Shown here: positions 47,048 through 56,074 of the stretch, one piece after another
Layout: the number at the start of each line of letters is the position of its first letter
How positions within the stretch are numbered: the stretch's first letter is position 1
Origin: Ancylobacter mangrovi
Lineage (GTDB): Bacteria > Pseudomonadota > Alphaproteobacteria > Rhizobiales > Xanthobacteraceae
Direction of reading: 5' to 3'
DNA: 64,000 nt
Assembly (NCBI RefSeq): GCF_024752355.1
Contig: NZ_JANTHZ010000003.1
Coordinates: 124,001 to 188,000 of the forward strand
Notes under the pieces: model-generated
What the model saw: the letters and a program-made list of their open reading frames with translations, nothing else
Database searches by the model: none
What the model was told of the DNA's origin: nothing
Translations under genes and position numbers: made by a program

Positions 47048-48264
47048 GCCGCCGCTCCCTTCACGGCTTGCTTCTCGGCCTCGGGCCTGAGGCCGCTCTC
47101 CAGCCTGGTGCAGGCGGCGTCGAGCCGGGTGAAGGCCGCCTCGATCTCCTCCTCGCCGATGGTGAGCGGAGGCAGCAGGCGGACCACGTTCTCGCCCGCG
47201 GTCGGCACCAGCATGTGCTCCGCGCGCAGGGCGACGACGAGGTCGGTGTTGGGGACGTGGGTACGCAGGCCGACCAGCAGGCCCTCGCCGCGCACCTCGG
47301 CGATCACCGCCGGGTGGCGGTCCTTCAGCTCGGCGAGCTTCTGGCGCAGCCGTGCCGACGTCGTCTGGACCTGCTCCATGAAGCCCTCGGCCAGCACCAC
47401 GTCGAGCACCGCATTGGCGACGCTCATGGCGAGCGGGTTGCCGCCATAGGTGGAGCCGTGGGTGCCCGCGACCATGCCCTTGGCGGCCTCTTCCTTGGCG
47501 AGGCAGGCGCCGACCGGGAAGCCGCCGCCGATGCCCTTCGCCACGGCCATGATGTCCGGCGTGATGCCGGCCCATTCATGGGCGAAGAACTTGCCGGTGC
47601 GCCCGACGCCGCACTGCACCTCGTCGAGGATCAGCAGCAGGCCCTTCTCGTCGCACAGCGCGCGCAGCTCGCGCAGGAACGCCCACGAGGCGGTGCGCAC
47701 GCCGCCCTCGCCCTGAACCGGCTCGATCAGGATGGCGCCGGTCTGCGGCCCGATGACGGCCCGCACCGCCGCGAGGTCGCCGAACGGCACCTGGTCGAAG
47801 CCGGGCATGGCGGGGCCGAAGCCTTCCAGATATTTCGGGTTGCCGCCGGCGGCGATGGTCGCGAGGGTGCGCCCGTGGAAGGCACCCTCGAAGGTGATCA
47901 TGCGGTAGCGCTCGGGCGCGCCATTGGCGTCGTGGTACTTGCGCGCCATCTTGATCGCGCATTCCAGCGCTTCCGCACCCGAATTGGTGAAGAACATGGT
48001 GTCGGCGAAGGTGGCCTCGGTCAGGCGCTTCGCCAGACGCTCGCCGCCCTCGATGCGGAACACGTTCGAGATGTGCCAGAGCTTGCCGGCCTGCTCGGTC
48101 AGCGCCGCCACCAGATGGGGGTGGGCGTGGCCGAGCACATTCACGGCGATGCCGGCGGTGAAGTCGAGATATCGTTCGCCGTCCTTGGTGAAGAGCCAGG
48201 CGCCCTCTCCCCGCTCGAAGACGAGGTCCACACGGTTATAGGTCGGCAGGATGGGATCGATCAT
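47044..48264 (-). CDS. argD: Acetylornithine aminotransferase ArgD
   Basis: This 406-residue class III aminotransferase converts N-acetylglutamate semialdehyde to N-acetylornithine (and may also serve lysine synthesis). Motifs: [16 protein letters not shown] (about 99-114), [30 protein letters not shown] (PLP Asp), and the PLP lysine in [18 protein letters not shown] (about 244). The start ATG 48264 follows GGGGAC; an upstream in-frame extension is not protein-like. It is the first gene of argD-argF and has an unusual leader hairpin (48338-48361). Confidence 0.94.
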   Translation of the reverse strand: MIDPILPTYNRVDLVFERGEGAWLFTKDGERYLDFTAGIAVNVLGHAHPHLVAALTEQAGKLWHISNVFRIEGGERLAKRLTEATFADTMFFTNSGAEALECAIKMARKYHDANGAPERYRMITFEGAFHGRTLATIAAGGNPKYLEGFGPAMPGFDQVPFGDLAAVRAVIGPQTGAILIEPVQGEGGVRTASWAFLRELRALCDEKGLLLILDEVQCGVGRTGKFFAHEWAGITPDIMAVAKGIGGGFPVGACLAKEEAAKGMVAGTHGSTYGGNPLAMSVANAVLDVVLAEGFMEQVQTTSARLRQKLAELKDRHPAVIAEVRGEGLLVGLRTHVPNTDLVVALRAEHMLVPTAGENVVRLLPPLTIGEEEIEAAFTRLDAACTRLESGLRPEAEKQAVKGAAA

Positions 48265-48337
48265 CTGTCCCCTCCCTCTCTCTCCACGCGCCCGCGGCCG
48301 CCTCGGTAGCGGGTCAGGGGCAGGCCCAAAACGAAAC

Positions 48338-48361
48338 GTGCCGCCCTTGCGGGGGCGGCAC
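48338..48361 (-). terminator. Leader hairpin upstream of argD (candidate attenuator)
   Basis: Read on the minus strand, GTGCCGCCC and GGGCGGCAC form a perfect 9-bp stem with a 6-base loop, followed by GTTTCGTTTTGG. It lies only a few bases downstream of a possible promoter (TTGACC 48396-48401, TAGAAT 48374-48379, 16 apart), so transcripts heading to argD would meet it first. It may be an intrinsic terminator, a small RNA end, or a 5' stabilising structure. Confidence 0.5.
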
Positions 48362-48433
48362 CCGATGCGTCGAATTCTATAGAAGAGGCCGCAGGGGTCA
48401 ACAGCGGCGCGCCCGCGGCCTCGAAGCGCTGCC

Positions 48434-48538
48434 GAGTCAAGTCCTTGATCCGACTCGGCTCCTCGCCGGAGTGTTGCCGTGCGGACTCTCAATTGGGGAA
48501 AACAATCGTTTCGGACGTGAACCTACTGTCCGCGAGTC
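48434..48538. promoter_or_regulatory. Cluster of four GANTC methylation sites upstream of gcrA
   Basis: GAGTC at 48434, GACTC at 48452, GACTC at 48484 and GAGTC at 48534 fall within 105 bases; by a rough base-frequency estimate one site per about 340 bases is expected. The first two form GCCGAGTC-N13-GACTCGGC, an exact 8-bp inverted repeat (48431-48459). GANTC is the CcrM methylation site, and GcrA acts with it. The 442-base gap 48265-48706 between argD and gcrA holds this cluster and the hairpin; no gene is seen. Confidence 0.7.
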
Positions 48539-48706
48539 TACGCATATTGTAGCCTCCTGCCTGTCAGATACGACATCTCGTGCGGCGGCATTTCCTGTGG
48601 CGTTAGCGGCGTTCATCCTGGTCGGGGCTCCCCTCGGCCGGAGGGCTGAAGGATTCCGCCCGCGCCCTGGGAAGGCCAAGACCGGGAAGGCGAAGGAGGC
48701 ACAGCG

Positions 48707-49213
48707 ATGAACTGGACGGATGAGCGCGTCGAGTTGCTCAAGAAACTCTGGTCCGAAGGGCTCTCCGCGAGCCAGATCGCGGCCGAGCTCGGCGGTGTCA
48801 CCCGCAATGCGGTGATCGGCAAGGTGCACCGCCTCGGGCTCTCCGGCCGCGCCAAGCCGATGAGCGCCCCGGCGCCGCGCCCGCGCAAGCCGCGCCCGGT
48901 GACCACCAGCAACGTGTCGAGCCGGCCGGTCGTCCACGGCAACACGGCGCTGGCGACCGCCGCCCGGGTGGCGGTGGAGCCGGAGCCGGAGGAAATGCCG
49001 GATCCGGTCGCCAATGTGGTGCCGATGGCCGAGCGCTGCACCATCCTCGACCTGACCGAGTTCACCTGCCGCTGGCCGGTGGGCGACCCCGGCAAGGACG
49101 ATTTCTTCTATTGCGGCAGCCGCACCAAGATCGGCCTGCCCTATTGCGCCTTCCACGCGCGCATCGCCTACCAGCCGGTGCAGGACCGCAGCCGGCGCCG
49201 CGCCGCGCGCTGA
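48707..49213 (+). CDS. gcrA: Cell-cycle regulator GcrA
   Basis: GcrA is an alphaproteobacterial regulator that binds RNA polymerase sigma-70 region 2 and methylated GANTC promoters, coordinating with CcrM and CtrA. The 168-residue protein starts with the conserved helix-turn-helix MNWTDERVELLKKLWSEG...SASQIAAELGGVTRNAVIGKVHRLGLSGR (1-47), then a Pro/Arg-rich linker, and ends with the sigma-binding domain TCRWPVGDPGKDDFFYCG...YCAFHARIAYQP (about 120-160). AAGGAGG precedes the ATG. Four GANTC sites lie upstream, suggesting methylation-linked control of its own promoter. Confidence 0.96.
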   Translation: MNWTDERVELLKKLWSEGLSASQIAAELGGVTRNAVIGKVHRLGLSGRAKPMSAPAPRPRKPRPVTTSNVSSRPVVHGNTALATAARVAVEPEPEEMPDPVANVVPMAERCTILDLTEFTCRWPVGDPGKDDFFYCGSRTKIGLPYCAFHARIAYQPVQDRSRRRAAR

Positions 49214-49325
49214 GCGCGGGCGAAGCGGGGGCACCGAAGGCCGGGCGCGCGCCTATGGCGCCCGGGCCCGCCGGTCCCCATAATGGCGGCCCGATTCCGG
49301 CACGACACGCCCGAGGCCGCCCGCG

Positions 49326-50090
49326 ATGCTGTTCCGCGCCCGAGAGACCGCGCGCCAGAAGGCGCCGGTCCATCCCGAACCGTCCCAGGTCACGCTGCGG
49401 CTGACGACCGGCGAGGTCGCCGTCACGCTCAAGCGCAACGCCCGCGCCCGGCGGTACACGCTGCGGGTGCGCGCGGCGACGCGCGACGTAGTGCTGACCA
49501 TGCCCGAGCGCGGATCGCTGCGCGAGGCGCTGGACTTCGCCCGCCGCCATGTCGGCTGGATCGAGGTGCGGCTCGCCCGGCTGCCGGAGGTGGTGGCGTT
49601 CGTCGAGGGCGCGGTGATCCCGGTGCGGGGCGTGCCCCATCGCATCGTCCACCGGCCCGAGGCGCGCGGCACGGTGTGGACCGGGGGCGAAGAGGAGCCG
49701 GTGCTGCATGTCGCCGGCAACGTCGCCCATGTGCCGCGCCGGGTCGCCGACTTCCTCAAGCGCGAGGCGCGGCGCGACCTGGTGGAGGCCTCGCACCGCC
49801 ATGCGCGGGCGCTTGGCGTCTCGATCAGCCGGGTGACGCTGCGCGACACGGCGAGCCGCTGGGGCTCTTGCTCGGCGAACGGGGCGCTGTCCTATTCCTG
49901 GCGGCTGATCCTGGCCCCGGCCTTCGTGCTGGACTACCTCGCCGCGCACGAGGTGGCGCACCGGCGCGAGATGAACCACGGCCCGCGCTTCTGGGCGCTG
50001 GTCGACCGGCTGTTCCCCGAGCGCCACGCCGCCGAGCGCTGGCTGAAGAAGCACGGCGCCGAGCTGCACCGCTACGGCACGGGGGAATAA
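49326..50090 (+). CDS. YgjP-like (DUF45, M48-type) zinc metallopeptidase
   Basis: This 254-residue cytosolic protein has the zinc motif AAHEVAHRREMNHGPRFW (HEVAH plus a third His, about residues 215-232) and the family signature RDTASRWGSCSANGALSYSWRLILAP (about 176-201). An N-terminal RRYTLRVRAATRDVVLTMPE segment precedes it. YgjP/SprT-like proteins are predicted proteases with no settled substrate. The start ATG 49326 is 112 bases after gcrA; co-transcription is possible. Confidence 0.9.
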   Translation: MLFRARETARQKAPVHPEPSQVTLRLTTGEVAVTLKRNARARRYTLRVRAATRDVVLTMPERGSLREALDFARRHVGWIEVRLARLPEVVAFVEGAVIPVRGVPHRIVHRPEARGTVWTGGEEEPVLHVAGNVAHVPRRVADFLKREARRDLVEASHRHARALGVSISRVTLRDTASRWGSCSANGALSYSWRLILAPAFVLDYLAAHEVAHRREMNHGPRFWALVDRLFPERHAAERWLKKHGAELHRYGTGE

Positions 50091-50148
50091 CCGCGCGGGC
50101 TCTGTGTGGGCCGCGCGGATGAAGGCGGGCGGGCGGATGGCCCCCGCC

Positions 50149-52380
50149 TCAGCCGCGGCCGAACAGCTTGTCCAGCAGCCAGTTGTCGATGGTGGCGGGC
50201 TTGTGCCCGTCGGAGGGCTGCGGCTCGCTGGTGACCATGGGCTCGTCGCTCACGTCGCCGGGCGGCAGGTCGCCGGGCTGGTAGGTGCCGGTGCCGGGAA
50301 GCTGCACCACCGGCAGGCCCTTGTGGGCGGCCCTCATCACCTCGCTCCAGATCGTCACCGGCAGGCCCGAGCCGCCGGCGCGCTTGGTGGGCGAGGAATC
50401 GTCGTTGCCGAGCCAGACTCCAGCCACGAAGCGGCCGGTGTAGCCGACGAACCAGGCGTCGCGGTAGTCCTGGCTGGTGCCGGTCTTGCCGCCGGCCGGC
50501 CAGCCCGGCAGGTCGGCGTGGCGCGCGGTGCCGACCAGCAGCGTCTCGCGCATCATCCGGTTCATCATGGCGACATGCGGCGGCGCCATCACCATGCCGC
50601 GGCTCGGCTGGTCATAGGAATAGATCACCTTGCCGGAGGCGTCGCGCACGCGCTCGATGACGTGCGGCGTGATGCCGACCCCGCCATTGGCGAAGGGCGC
50701 GTAGGCGCCGACGAGCTCCAGCACCGAGACTTCCGAGGTGCCGAGCGCGATCGAGGCGTTGGGCTCCAGCTTCGAGGTGATGCCGAGCCGGTGTGCGGTC
50801 TTGATCACCTCGGCCGGCCCGACCTCCATCGCGAGGCGCACCGCCACCGTGTTGAGCGAGAAGGCGAGGGCGGTCTTCAGCTCCACCGGGCCGCGATATT
50901 TGTGCGAGTAGTTCTCCGGCTTCCAGCCCTTGATCTGGATCGGCGCATCCTCGCGCACCGTCTCGGGGGTGAGGCCGCGCTCGAGCGCGGTGAGGTAGAC
51001 GAAGGGCTTGAAGGCCGAGCCCGGCTGGCGCTTGGCGGTGACGGCGCGGTTGAACTGGCTCTCCTCATAGGACTTGCCGCCGACCAGCGCCTTCACCCCG
51101 CCATTGGTATCCATCAGCACCACCGCGCCCTGCTCGACACCGTATTTTTTGCCGTCCTTGTCGAGCGTGGTCTTCAGCGCGTCGCTGGCGACCGTCTCCA
51201 GCGAGGGGTCGAGCGTGGTCTCGACCACGAGGTCGTGGTCGATCGGGCCGATGGCGGCCTTCAGCCGGTCCATCACCCAGTCGGCGGCGTAGCCGGTCGA
51301 ATCCGGGCCGCGGCCCTTGGCGAGCGTGGCGGGATGGGCGAGCGCGGTCTTCTCCATCTCCGGGGAGATGAAGTCGGCATCCTCCATCGCCCCCAGCACG
51401 ATGGCCGCGCGGGCCTGCGCGCCGTCGAGATTGTGGGTCGGGGCGAGGGCGGAGGGCGACTTCACCAGCCCCGCCAGCATCGCCGATTCCGACAGGGTGA
51501 GCTGGCGCGCGGACTTGCCGAAATAGCGCTGCGCGGCGGCCTCCACACCATAGGCGCCGGCGCCGAAATAGACGCGGTTCACATAGAGCTCGAGGATCTG
51601 GTTCTTGGAGTACTTGGTCTCCAGCCAGATGGAGAGGATGAGCTCCTGGATCTTGCGCGAGATGGTGCGTTCCTGGGTCAGGAACAGGTTCTTGGCGAGC
51701 TGCTGGGTCAGCGTCGAGCCGCCCTCGCGCAGCCGCCCGGTGGTGATGTTCACGAACATCGCGCGGGCGAGGCCGAGCGGGTCGAGGCCGAAATGCGAGT
51801 AGAAGCGCCGGTCCTCGATGGCGACGAAGGCCTGCGGCAGGTAGGGCGGCAGGGCGCGCAGCGGCACGCTGGCCCCGCCCATCTCGCCGCGCGTGGCGAT
51901 GGTGGTGCCGTCGACGCCCTTGATGGTGACGGTGGGCGGGCGCTCGGGAATGGCGAGGTTCTGGATCGGGGGAAGCTGGCTCGCCTCGTAGGCGATGAGG
52001 CCGGCGAGGCCGATCCCCCCCCAGATGCACAGCACGAAACCCCAGTAGATCAGCCGGCCGAAGCGTCCGCGGCGCGGGCGTCCGCCACGTCCGCCGCCGC
52101 CCCCGCCGGAGGGACGCGCGGTGCCACGCCCGCCGCCGCCGGTCGCCGCGCGCGAGCTGCCCTGGCGGTTGCCGGCGGCACGTCCGCTGCCGCCGTTTCC
52201 GCTTCCCTTGCCCGCTTTCGCGGCGGCGCCGGTGCGCGAGGCGCCGCGCTCCCGCGCCATGGGGGCGGAATCGAGGGTGGGGCGGTCCTCGGAGGTGAGG
52301 CGCAGCTCGGACCGGAAGCCGGGCGTGCTCAACACCGGCTCGCGCCGCTCGCCATTGCCTCGACCTCCGAACATGCCCAT
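50149..52380 (-). CDS. Class A penicillin-binding protein (PBP1A family)
   Basis: This bifunctional peptidoglycan synthase has 743 residues. A Gly/Arg/Ser-rich cytoplasmic tail (1-105, with many GG and RG repeats) leads to one membrane helix (about 112-132). The glycosyltransferase domain shows AIEDRRFYSHFGLDPLGLARAM (catalytic Glu), GGSTLTQQLAKNL and RKIQELILSIWLETKYSKNQILELYVNRVYFG. The transpeptidase domain shows the SxxK motif GSAFKPF, SLN and KTGTSQDYRDAWFVGY. A CtrA-type site lies 73 bases upstream. Possible start shift to the second ATG two codons later. Confidence 0.93.
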   Translation of the reverse strand: MGMFGGRGNGERREPVLSTPGFRSELRLTSEDRPTLDSAPMARERGASRTGAAAKAGKGSGNGGSGRAAGNRQGSSRAATGGGGRGTARPSGGGGGGRGGRPRRGRFGRLIYWGFVLCIWGGIGLAGLIAYEASQLPPIQNLAIPERPPTVTIKGVDGTTIATRGEMGGASVPLRALPPYLPQAFVAIEDRRFYSHFGLDPLGLARAMFVNITTGRLREGGSTLTQQLAKNLFLTQERTISRKIQELILSIWLETKYSKNQILELYVNRVYFGAGAYGVEAAAQRYFGKSARQLTLSESAMLAGLVKSPSALAPTHNLDGAQARAAIVLGAMEDADFISPEMEKTALAHPATLAKGRGPDSTGYAADWVMDRLKAAIGPIDHDLVVETTLDPSLETVASDALKTTLDKDGKKYGVEQGAVVLMDTNGGVKALVGGKSYEESQFNRAVTAKRQPGSAFKPFVYLTALERGLTPETVREDAPIQIKGWKPENYSHKYRGPVELKTALAFSLNTVAVRLAMEVGPAEVIKTAHRLGITSKLEPNASIALGTSEVSVLELVGAYAPFANGGVGITPHVIERVRDASGKVIYSYDQPSRGMVMAPPHVAMMNRMMRETLLVGTARHADLPGWPAGGKTGTSQDYRDAWFVGYTGRFVAGVWLGNDDSSPTKRAGGSGLPVTIWSEVMRAAHKGLPVVQLPGTGTYQPGDLPPGDVSDEPMVTSEPQPSDGHKPATIDNWLLDKLFGRG

Positions 52381-52452
52381 TCCCCTTGCCCCCTCCGGTA
52401 TCAGCGTCCCCGCTTCCGTTGCGGCCGGTAAACGAACCCTAAATCGAGCCGT

Positions 52453-52467
52453 TTAAGAGGGGCTTAA
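52453..52467. promoter_or_regulatory. CtrA-type binding site upstream of the PBP1A gene
   Basis: TTAA (52453-52456) and TTAA (52464-52467) are separated by exactly seven bases, the full CtrA consensus TTAA-N7-TTAA. It lies 73 bases upstream of the minus-strand PBP start. CtrA controls cell-cycle genes in alphaproteobacteria, and envelope synthesis genes are plausible targets. The rest of the 365-base gap 52381-52745 shows nothing recognisable. Confidence 0.65.
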
Positions 52468-52745
52468 GGGGCGATTTTGTGGTGGCGGGATGACGCCACC
52501 GCGCCGTGTCGGCGGGGCCACGCCCGCACGCGGCGGGCGGAGGCCGAGGGGATCGAGCGGGTATCGGTCTCACGCAGACGCCGTCACCTTGTCGGCGCCG
52601 GGCAGGACGCAGCGGTCGCGGTCCTGCTACCCGACCTAGCAGAACGTGTGGCCGATGGCCGCCATCGGTCCGTCGAGGTCGCTCCTGTGCGACACGTATG
52701 ACGTGGGCGCGTTGCCGGTCGTATGGGTTGGGCTGCTTGTCGCCG

Positions 52746-52940
52746 TCAAGGCCTGCGGGTCCGGTCCATCTCGTCCAGCTCGCGCTCCATCAAGCGATGC
52801 TTTTCACTTCCGACAGGGACCTCCCAGCTCCCGAAAGTATGATGTTCGGACAAATTGCGCCGCAGTCGGGCCCGGAATTTCTTTCCGTCGATGCCCCGTG
52901 CCCGGGCCATCTCCGCAGCGTTCGTGTAACAAGCCTTCAT
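52746..52940 (-). CDS. Small basic protein of unknown function
   Basis: This 64-residue frame on the minus strand encodes ARARGIDGKKFRARLRRN, then H..FGSWEVPVGSEKHRLMERELDEM. I recall other bacterial small proteins with the same pattern (GI-x-K-x-FR-x2-LR ... W-x-V-x2-GS-x2-H-x2-M), possibly DNA-binding, but the family has no name I can give. The start ATG 52940 follows no strong ribosome site. It may be a real short gene or chance; the pattern makes real more likely. Confidence 0.5.
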   Translation of the reverse strand: MKACYTNAAEMARARGIDGKKFRARLRRNLSEHHTFGSWEVPVGSEKHRLMERELDEMDRTRRP

Positions 52941-53017
52941 CCGTGATCTCTATGCTTCCCGGCAACGCTACTCGCCATCGGTGCCGGCGGGCACGGCGCG
53001 GGCGCGCCGCGGCCACC

Positions 53018-55816
53018 TCAGGCGGCGTTCGCCTCGTCGTCGGCGTCCAGCACGTGGAGCAGGGCGCGGCGGATGGCGGAGTGGCGGGCGGCGCCGAGGA
53101 TCTTCGCCCCCATCAGGTCGGTGACGTAGAACACGTCCACCGCCCGCTCGCCGAAGGTCGCCACATGCGCCGAGGCGATGTTGAGGTTGAGCCGCGACAG
53201 GGTCTGGGTCAGCCCGTAGAGCAGGCCCGGCCGGTCGAGGCCGGAGACCTCGATCACGGTGTGGCGGTTCGACCAGGAATTGTTCAGCGTCACCTCGGGC
53301 TCGACGGTGAAGGCGCGGGGGCGGCGGGTGAGCTTCTTCGCCACCACGTCGGGCAGGCGGATTTCGCCTGAGAGCGACTTCTCGATGGCGGCGGCGATGC
53401 GGTCGGCGCGGCGCAGCTCGTCCTCGTCGCGCTCGAGCGTGCGGGTGAGGGCGATGGTGTCGAGGGCGCGCCCGTCGGTGGTGGTGCTGATCTGCGCATC
53501 GACGATGTGCGCGCCCGCCGCCGCACAGGCGCCGGCGATGACGGCGAGCAGCTTGGGATGGTCGGGCGCGAACACGGTGAGCTCGGTGATGCCGCGCCGC
53601 ACGTCGGTCTGCGAGGTGGTGGCGAGAGCGCGACCCTCGGCCTCCGCCGCCAGGATGAAGCGGGCATGGGCGACCTGCTGGCCGGGATCGGTCTGCAGCC
53701 AGTAGCTGGGATAGTGGCGGGCGACATAGGCGTCGATCGCCTCGGCGTCCCAGTCCTGCTCGGCGGCGCGGAACTCGGCCTGCGCGCGGGCGACGCGCCG
53801 GGCGCGGTTGGTCTCCGAGAAGCCGCCGGTGACGACCGGCTCGGTCTCGTAATAGAGCGTGCGCAGCAGCTGGGACTTCCAGTTGTTCCACACGCCGGGC
53901 CCGACCGCGGCGATGTCGGCGGTGGTGAGGATCTCCAGCAGCTTCATGCGCTCGAGGTTCTGCACCACGCTCGCGAAGTTCTCGATCGTCTTGCGGTCCG
54001 ACAGGTCGCGCGACTGGGCGACGCTCGACATGGTGAGGTGCTGCTCGATCAGCCAGGCGACCGTGTCGGTGTCGCTGGAGGAGAGGCCGAAGCGCGGGCA
54101 CAGCTTGCGCGCCACCCGGGCGCCGGCGATCGAATGGTCCTCCGGCCGGCCCTTGGCGATGTCGTGCAGGAACATCGCGACATAGAGCAACTGGCGGTTC
54201 TTGATCTGCTGCACCAGTTCGTTGGCGAGGCCGTATTCGGCCCGGTCGCCGCGCTCGATCTGCGACAGCACGCCGATGGAGCGGATGAGATGCTCGTCCA
54301 CCGTGTAGGAGTGGTACATGTTGAACTGCATCATCGCGACGATGCGGCCGAACTCGGGCACGAAGCGGCCCAGCACGCCGGCCTCGTTCATGCGCCGCAG
54401 CACGATCTCGGGCGCGTTGCGCGAGGTGAGGATCTCGAGGAACAGCCGGTTGGCTTCGGGATGCTCGCGCACCCGCTGGTCGATCAGCTTGAGCGAGCGG
54501 GTGGCGAGGCGCATCGCTTCCGGGTGGAAGGCGAGGCCGTGCTTGCCGGCCAGCTGGAAGATGCGGATCAGGTTGACCGGGTCGCGGCCGAAGGCGCTGG
54601 AATCGGCGACGTTGATGCGGTCGTGGTCGACGATGAAGTCCGCGCTCTCCTTGAGCTTGCGGTTCGGTGAGCGGCGCAGCCGGGCGATCATGCGGTTGAG
54701 CCGCGGCACCGGCTTGTCGTGGCGCTCCTCCAGCGCCGCCGAGACGATGGCGGTGAGGTCGCCCACGTCCTTGGCGACGAGGAAATAGTGCTTCATGAAG
54801 CGCTCCACGTCCTTCAGGCCGGGATGCTCCATGTAGCCGAGACGCTCGGCCATCTCACGCTGCAGGTCGAAGGAGAGGCGCTCCTCGGCCTTGCCGGCGA
54901 GGAAGTGCAGATGGCAGCGCACCGACCAGAGGAAATCCTCGCAGCGGCGGAAGATCTTCGCCTCTTCTGCGGTGAACACGCCCTTGGCGACGAGCTCGCG
55001 CGTCTCGTGCACGCGGTAGACGTATTTCGCGATCCAGAACAGCGTGTGCAGGTCGCGCAGGCCGCCCTTGCCGTCCTTGACGTTGGGCTCGACCACATAG
55101 CGCGACTGGCCGGCGCGCCGCAGCCGCTCCTCGCGCTCGGCGAGCTTGGCGGCGACGAACTCGGCGCCGGTGCCCTCCACCACGTCCTTGTCGAAGCGGG
55201 TAGTGAGCTCGTTGAACAGCGCCTGCTCGCCGAGCAGCAGCCGCGCCTCCAGCAGCGCGGTGCGGATGGTCATGTCGGCGCGCGCCTGGCGGATGCATTC
55301 GTCGACCGAGCGGGTGGCGTGGCCGACCTTCAGCCCCATGTCCCACAGAACATAAAGCATCGCCTCGGCGACGCTTTCGCCCCAGGCGGTCTGCTTGTAG
55401 GGCAGCAGGAACAGGATGTCGGTGTCCGAGCCCGGCGCCATCAGTCCGCGCCCGTAGCCGCCCACCGCGACGATCGCCATGCGCTCGGCCGTGGAGGGGT
55501 TGTCGGCGGGGTAGAGAAACTTCACCACCAGTTCGTGGACGAGCTGGAGGATCTCGTCCTGCAGGCGCGAGAGCCGCTCGGCGCAGCGCCGGCCGGAGCC
55601 GTCCTGCATCAGCCAGCGCTCGGCGGTCTTGTGGCCTTCCTGGTAGGCGACCTTGAGCCGGCGCGCGAGCTGGCCGCGCAGCTCGATCTCGCCGCCGCCC
55701 TTGGCCCCGCCCAGCACCTCGCGGGCGAGCGCCGACAACTCGACGCGCATGGCGTCGATGTCGAACAGTTCCTTGAAGGGGGTCTCGGGGCGTTTGCGGC
55801 GGCGGATGTCGTTCAT
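53018..55816 (-). CDS. glnD: [Protein-PII] uridylyltransferase/uridylyl-removing enzyme GlnD
   Basis: GlnD senses glutamine and adds or removes UMP on PII proteins, controlling nitrogen assimilation. Start chosen at ATG 55816 (AGGA 8 bases upstream; MNDIRRRK), giving 932 residues; ATG 55855 adds 13. The nucleotidyltransferase domain has GGYGRGLMAPGSDTDILFLLPY (about 136-157), an HD domain with MFLHDIAKGRPEDHS (about 540-554), and two C-terminal ACT domains (about 720-800, ITELTVFAPDHPKLLAVIAGACA; about 830-925, VIEVSGLDRPGLLYGLTQTLS). It is the only nitrogen-control gene in the window. Confidence 0.95.
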   Translation of the reverse strand: MNDIRRRKRPETPFKELFDIDAMRVELSALAREVLGGAKGGGEIELRGQLARRLKVAYQEGHKTAERWLMQDGSGRRCAERLSRLQDEILQLVHELVVKFLYPADNPSTAERMAIVAVGGYGRGLMAPGSDTDILFLLPYKQTAWGESVAEAMLYVLWDMGLKVGHATRSVDECIRQARADMTIRTALLEARLLLGEQALFNELTTRFDKDVVEGTGAEFVAAKLAEREERLRRAGQSRYVVEPNVKDGKGGLRDLHTLFWIAKYVYRVHETRELVAKGVFTAEEAKIFRRCEDFLWSVRCHLHFLAGKAEERLSFDLQREMAERLGYMEHPGLKDVERFMKHYFLVAKDVGDLTAIVSAALEERHDKPVPRLNRMIARLRRSPNRKLKESADFIVDHDRINVADSSAFGRDPVNLIRIFQLAGKHGLAFHPEAMRLATRSLKLIDQRVREHPEANRLFLEILTSRNAPEIVLRRMNEAGVLGRFVPEFGRIVAMMQFNMYHSYTVDEHLIRSIGVLSQIERGDRAEYGLANELVQQIKNRQLLYVAMFLHDIAKGRPEDHSIAGARVARKLCPRFGLSSSDTDTVAWLIEQHLTMSSVAQSRDLSDRKTIENFASVVQNLERMKLLEILTTADIAAVGPGVWNNWKSQLLRTLYYETEPVVTGGFSETNRARRVARAQAEFRAAEQDWDAEAIDAYVARHYPSYWLQTDPGQQVAHARFILAAEAEGRALATTSQTDVRRGITELTVFAPDHPKLLAVIAGACAAAGAHIVDAQISTTTDGRALDTIALTRTLERDEDELRRADRIAAAIEKSLSGEIRLPDVVAKKLTRRPRAFTVEPEVTLNNSWSNRHTVIEVSGLDRPGLLYGLTQTLSRLNLNIASAHVATFGERAVDVFYVTDLMGAKILGAARHSAIRRALLHVLDADDEANAA

Positions 55817-55943
55817 GGTGCGGTCCTGATCGGACCACCGCTTTAACCGATCCATCCCGCCACGTCATCGTGCGTTGCCGCGATTGGTGCGCCGCGGCGC
55901 GGCGAGCAGGCGAATTGCCTCGAAACCCTTCGCTTAAAACGCG

Positions 55944-55970
55944 ACATGCCCGGCGCGCGGCCGGGCATGT
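55944..55970 (-). terminator. Terminator after the PRC-barrel gene
   Basis: ACATGCCCGGC (55944-55954) and GCCGGGCATGT (55960-55970) form an exact 11-bp stem with a 5-base loop. On the minus strand it is followed by CGCGTTTTAAG, giving a short U-tract. It lies between the PRC-barrel gene (stop at 56075) and glnD, ending the stress gene transcript. Confidence 0.65.
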
Positions 55971-56074
55971 CCGTCCTGACGTCGCATGTGATGCATGACG
56001 TCGCTAGGCGGTGACCGCGATCGCGGTCGAACTCACGAGATGCCGGTCGTTCAACTCACGACCCGGCCAACGCC

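Noticed and set aside
48471-48710. Short plus-strand frame in the gcrA upstream region
   Set aside because: No ribosome site, no protein-like pattern, and it covers two of the GANTC sites.
50104-52431. Plus-strand open frame of 775 codons
   Set aside because: Antisense to the class A PBP, which has all catalytic motifs.
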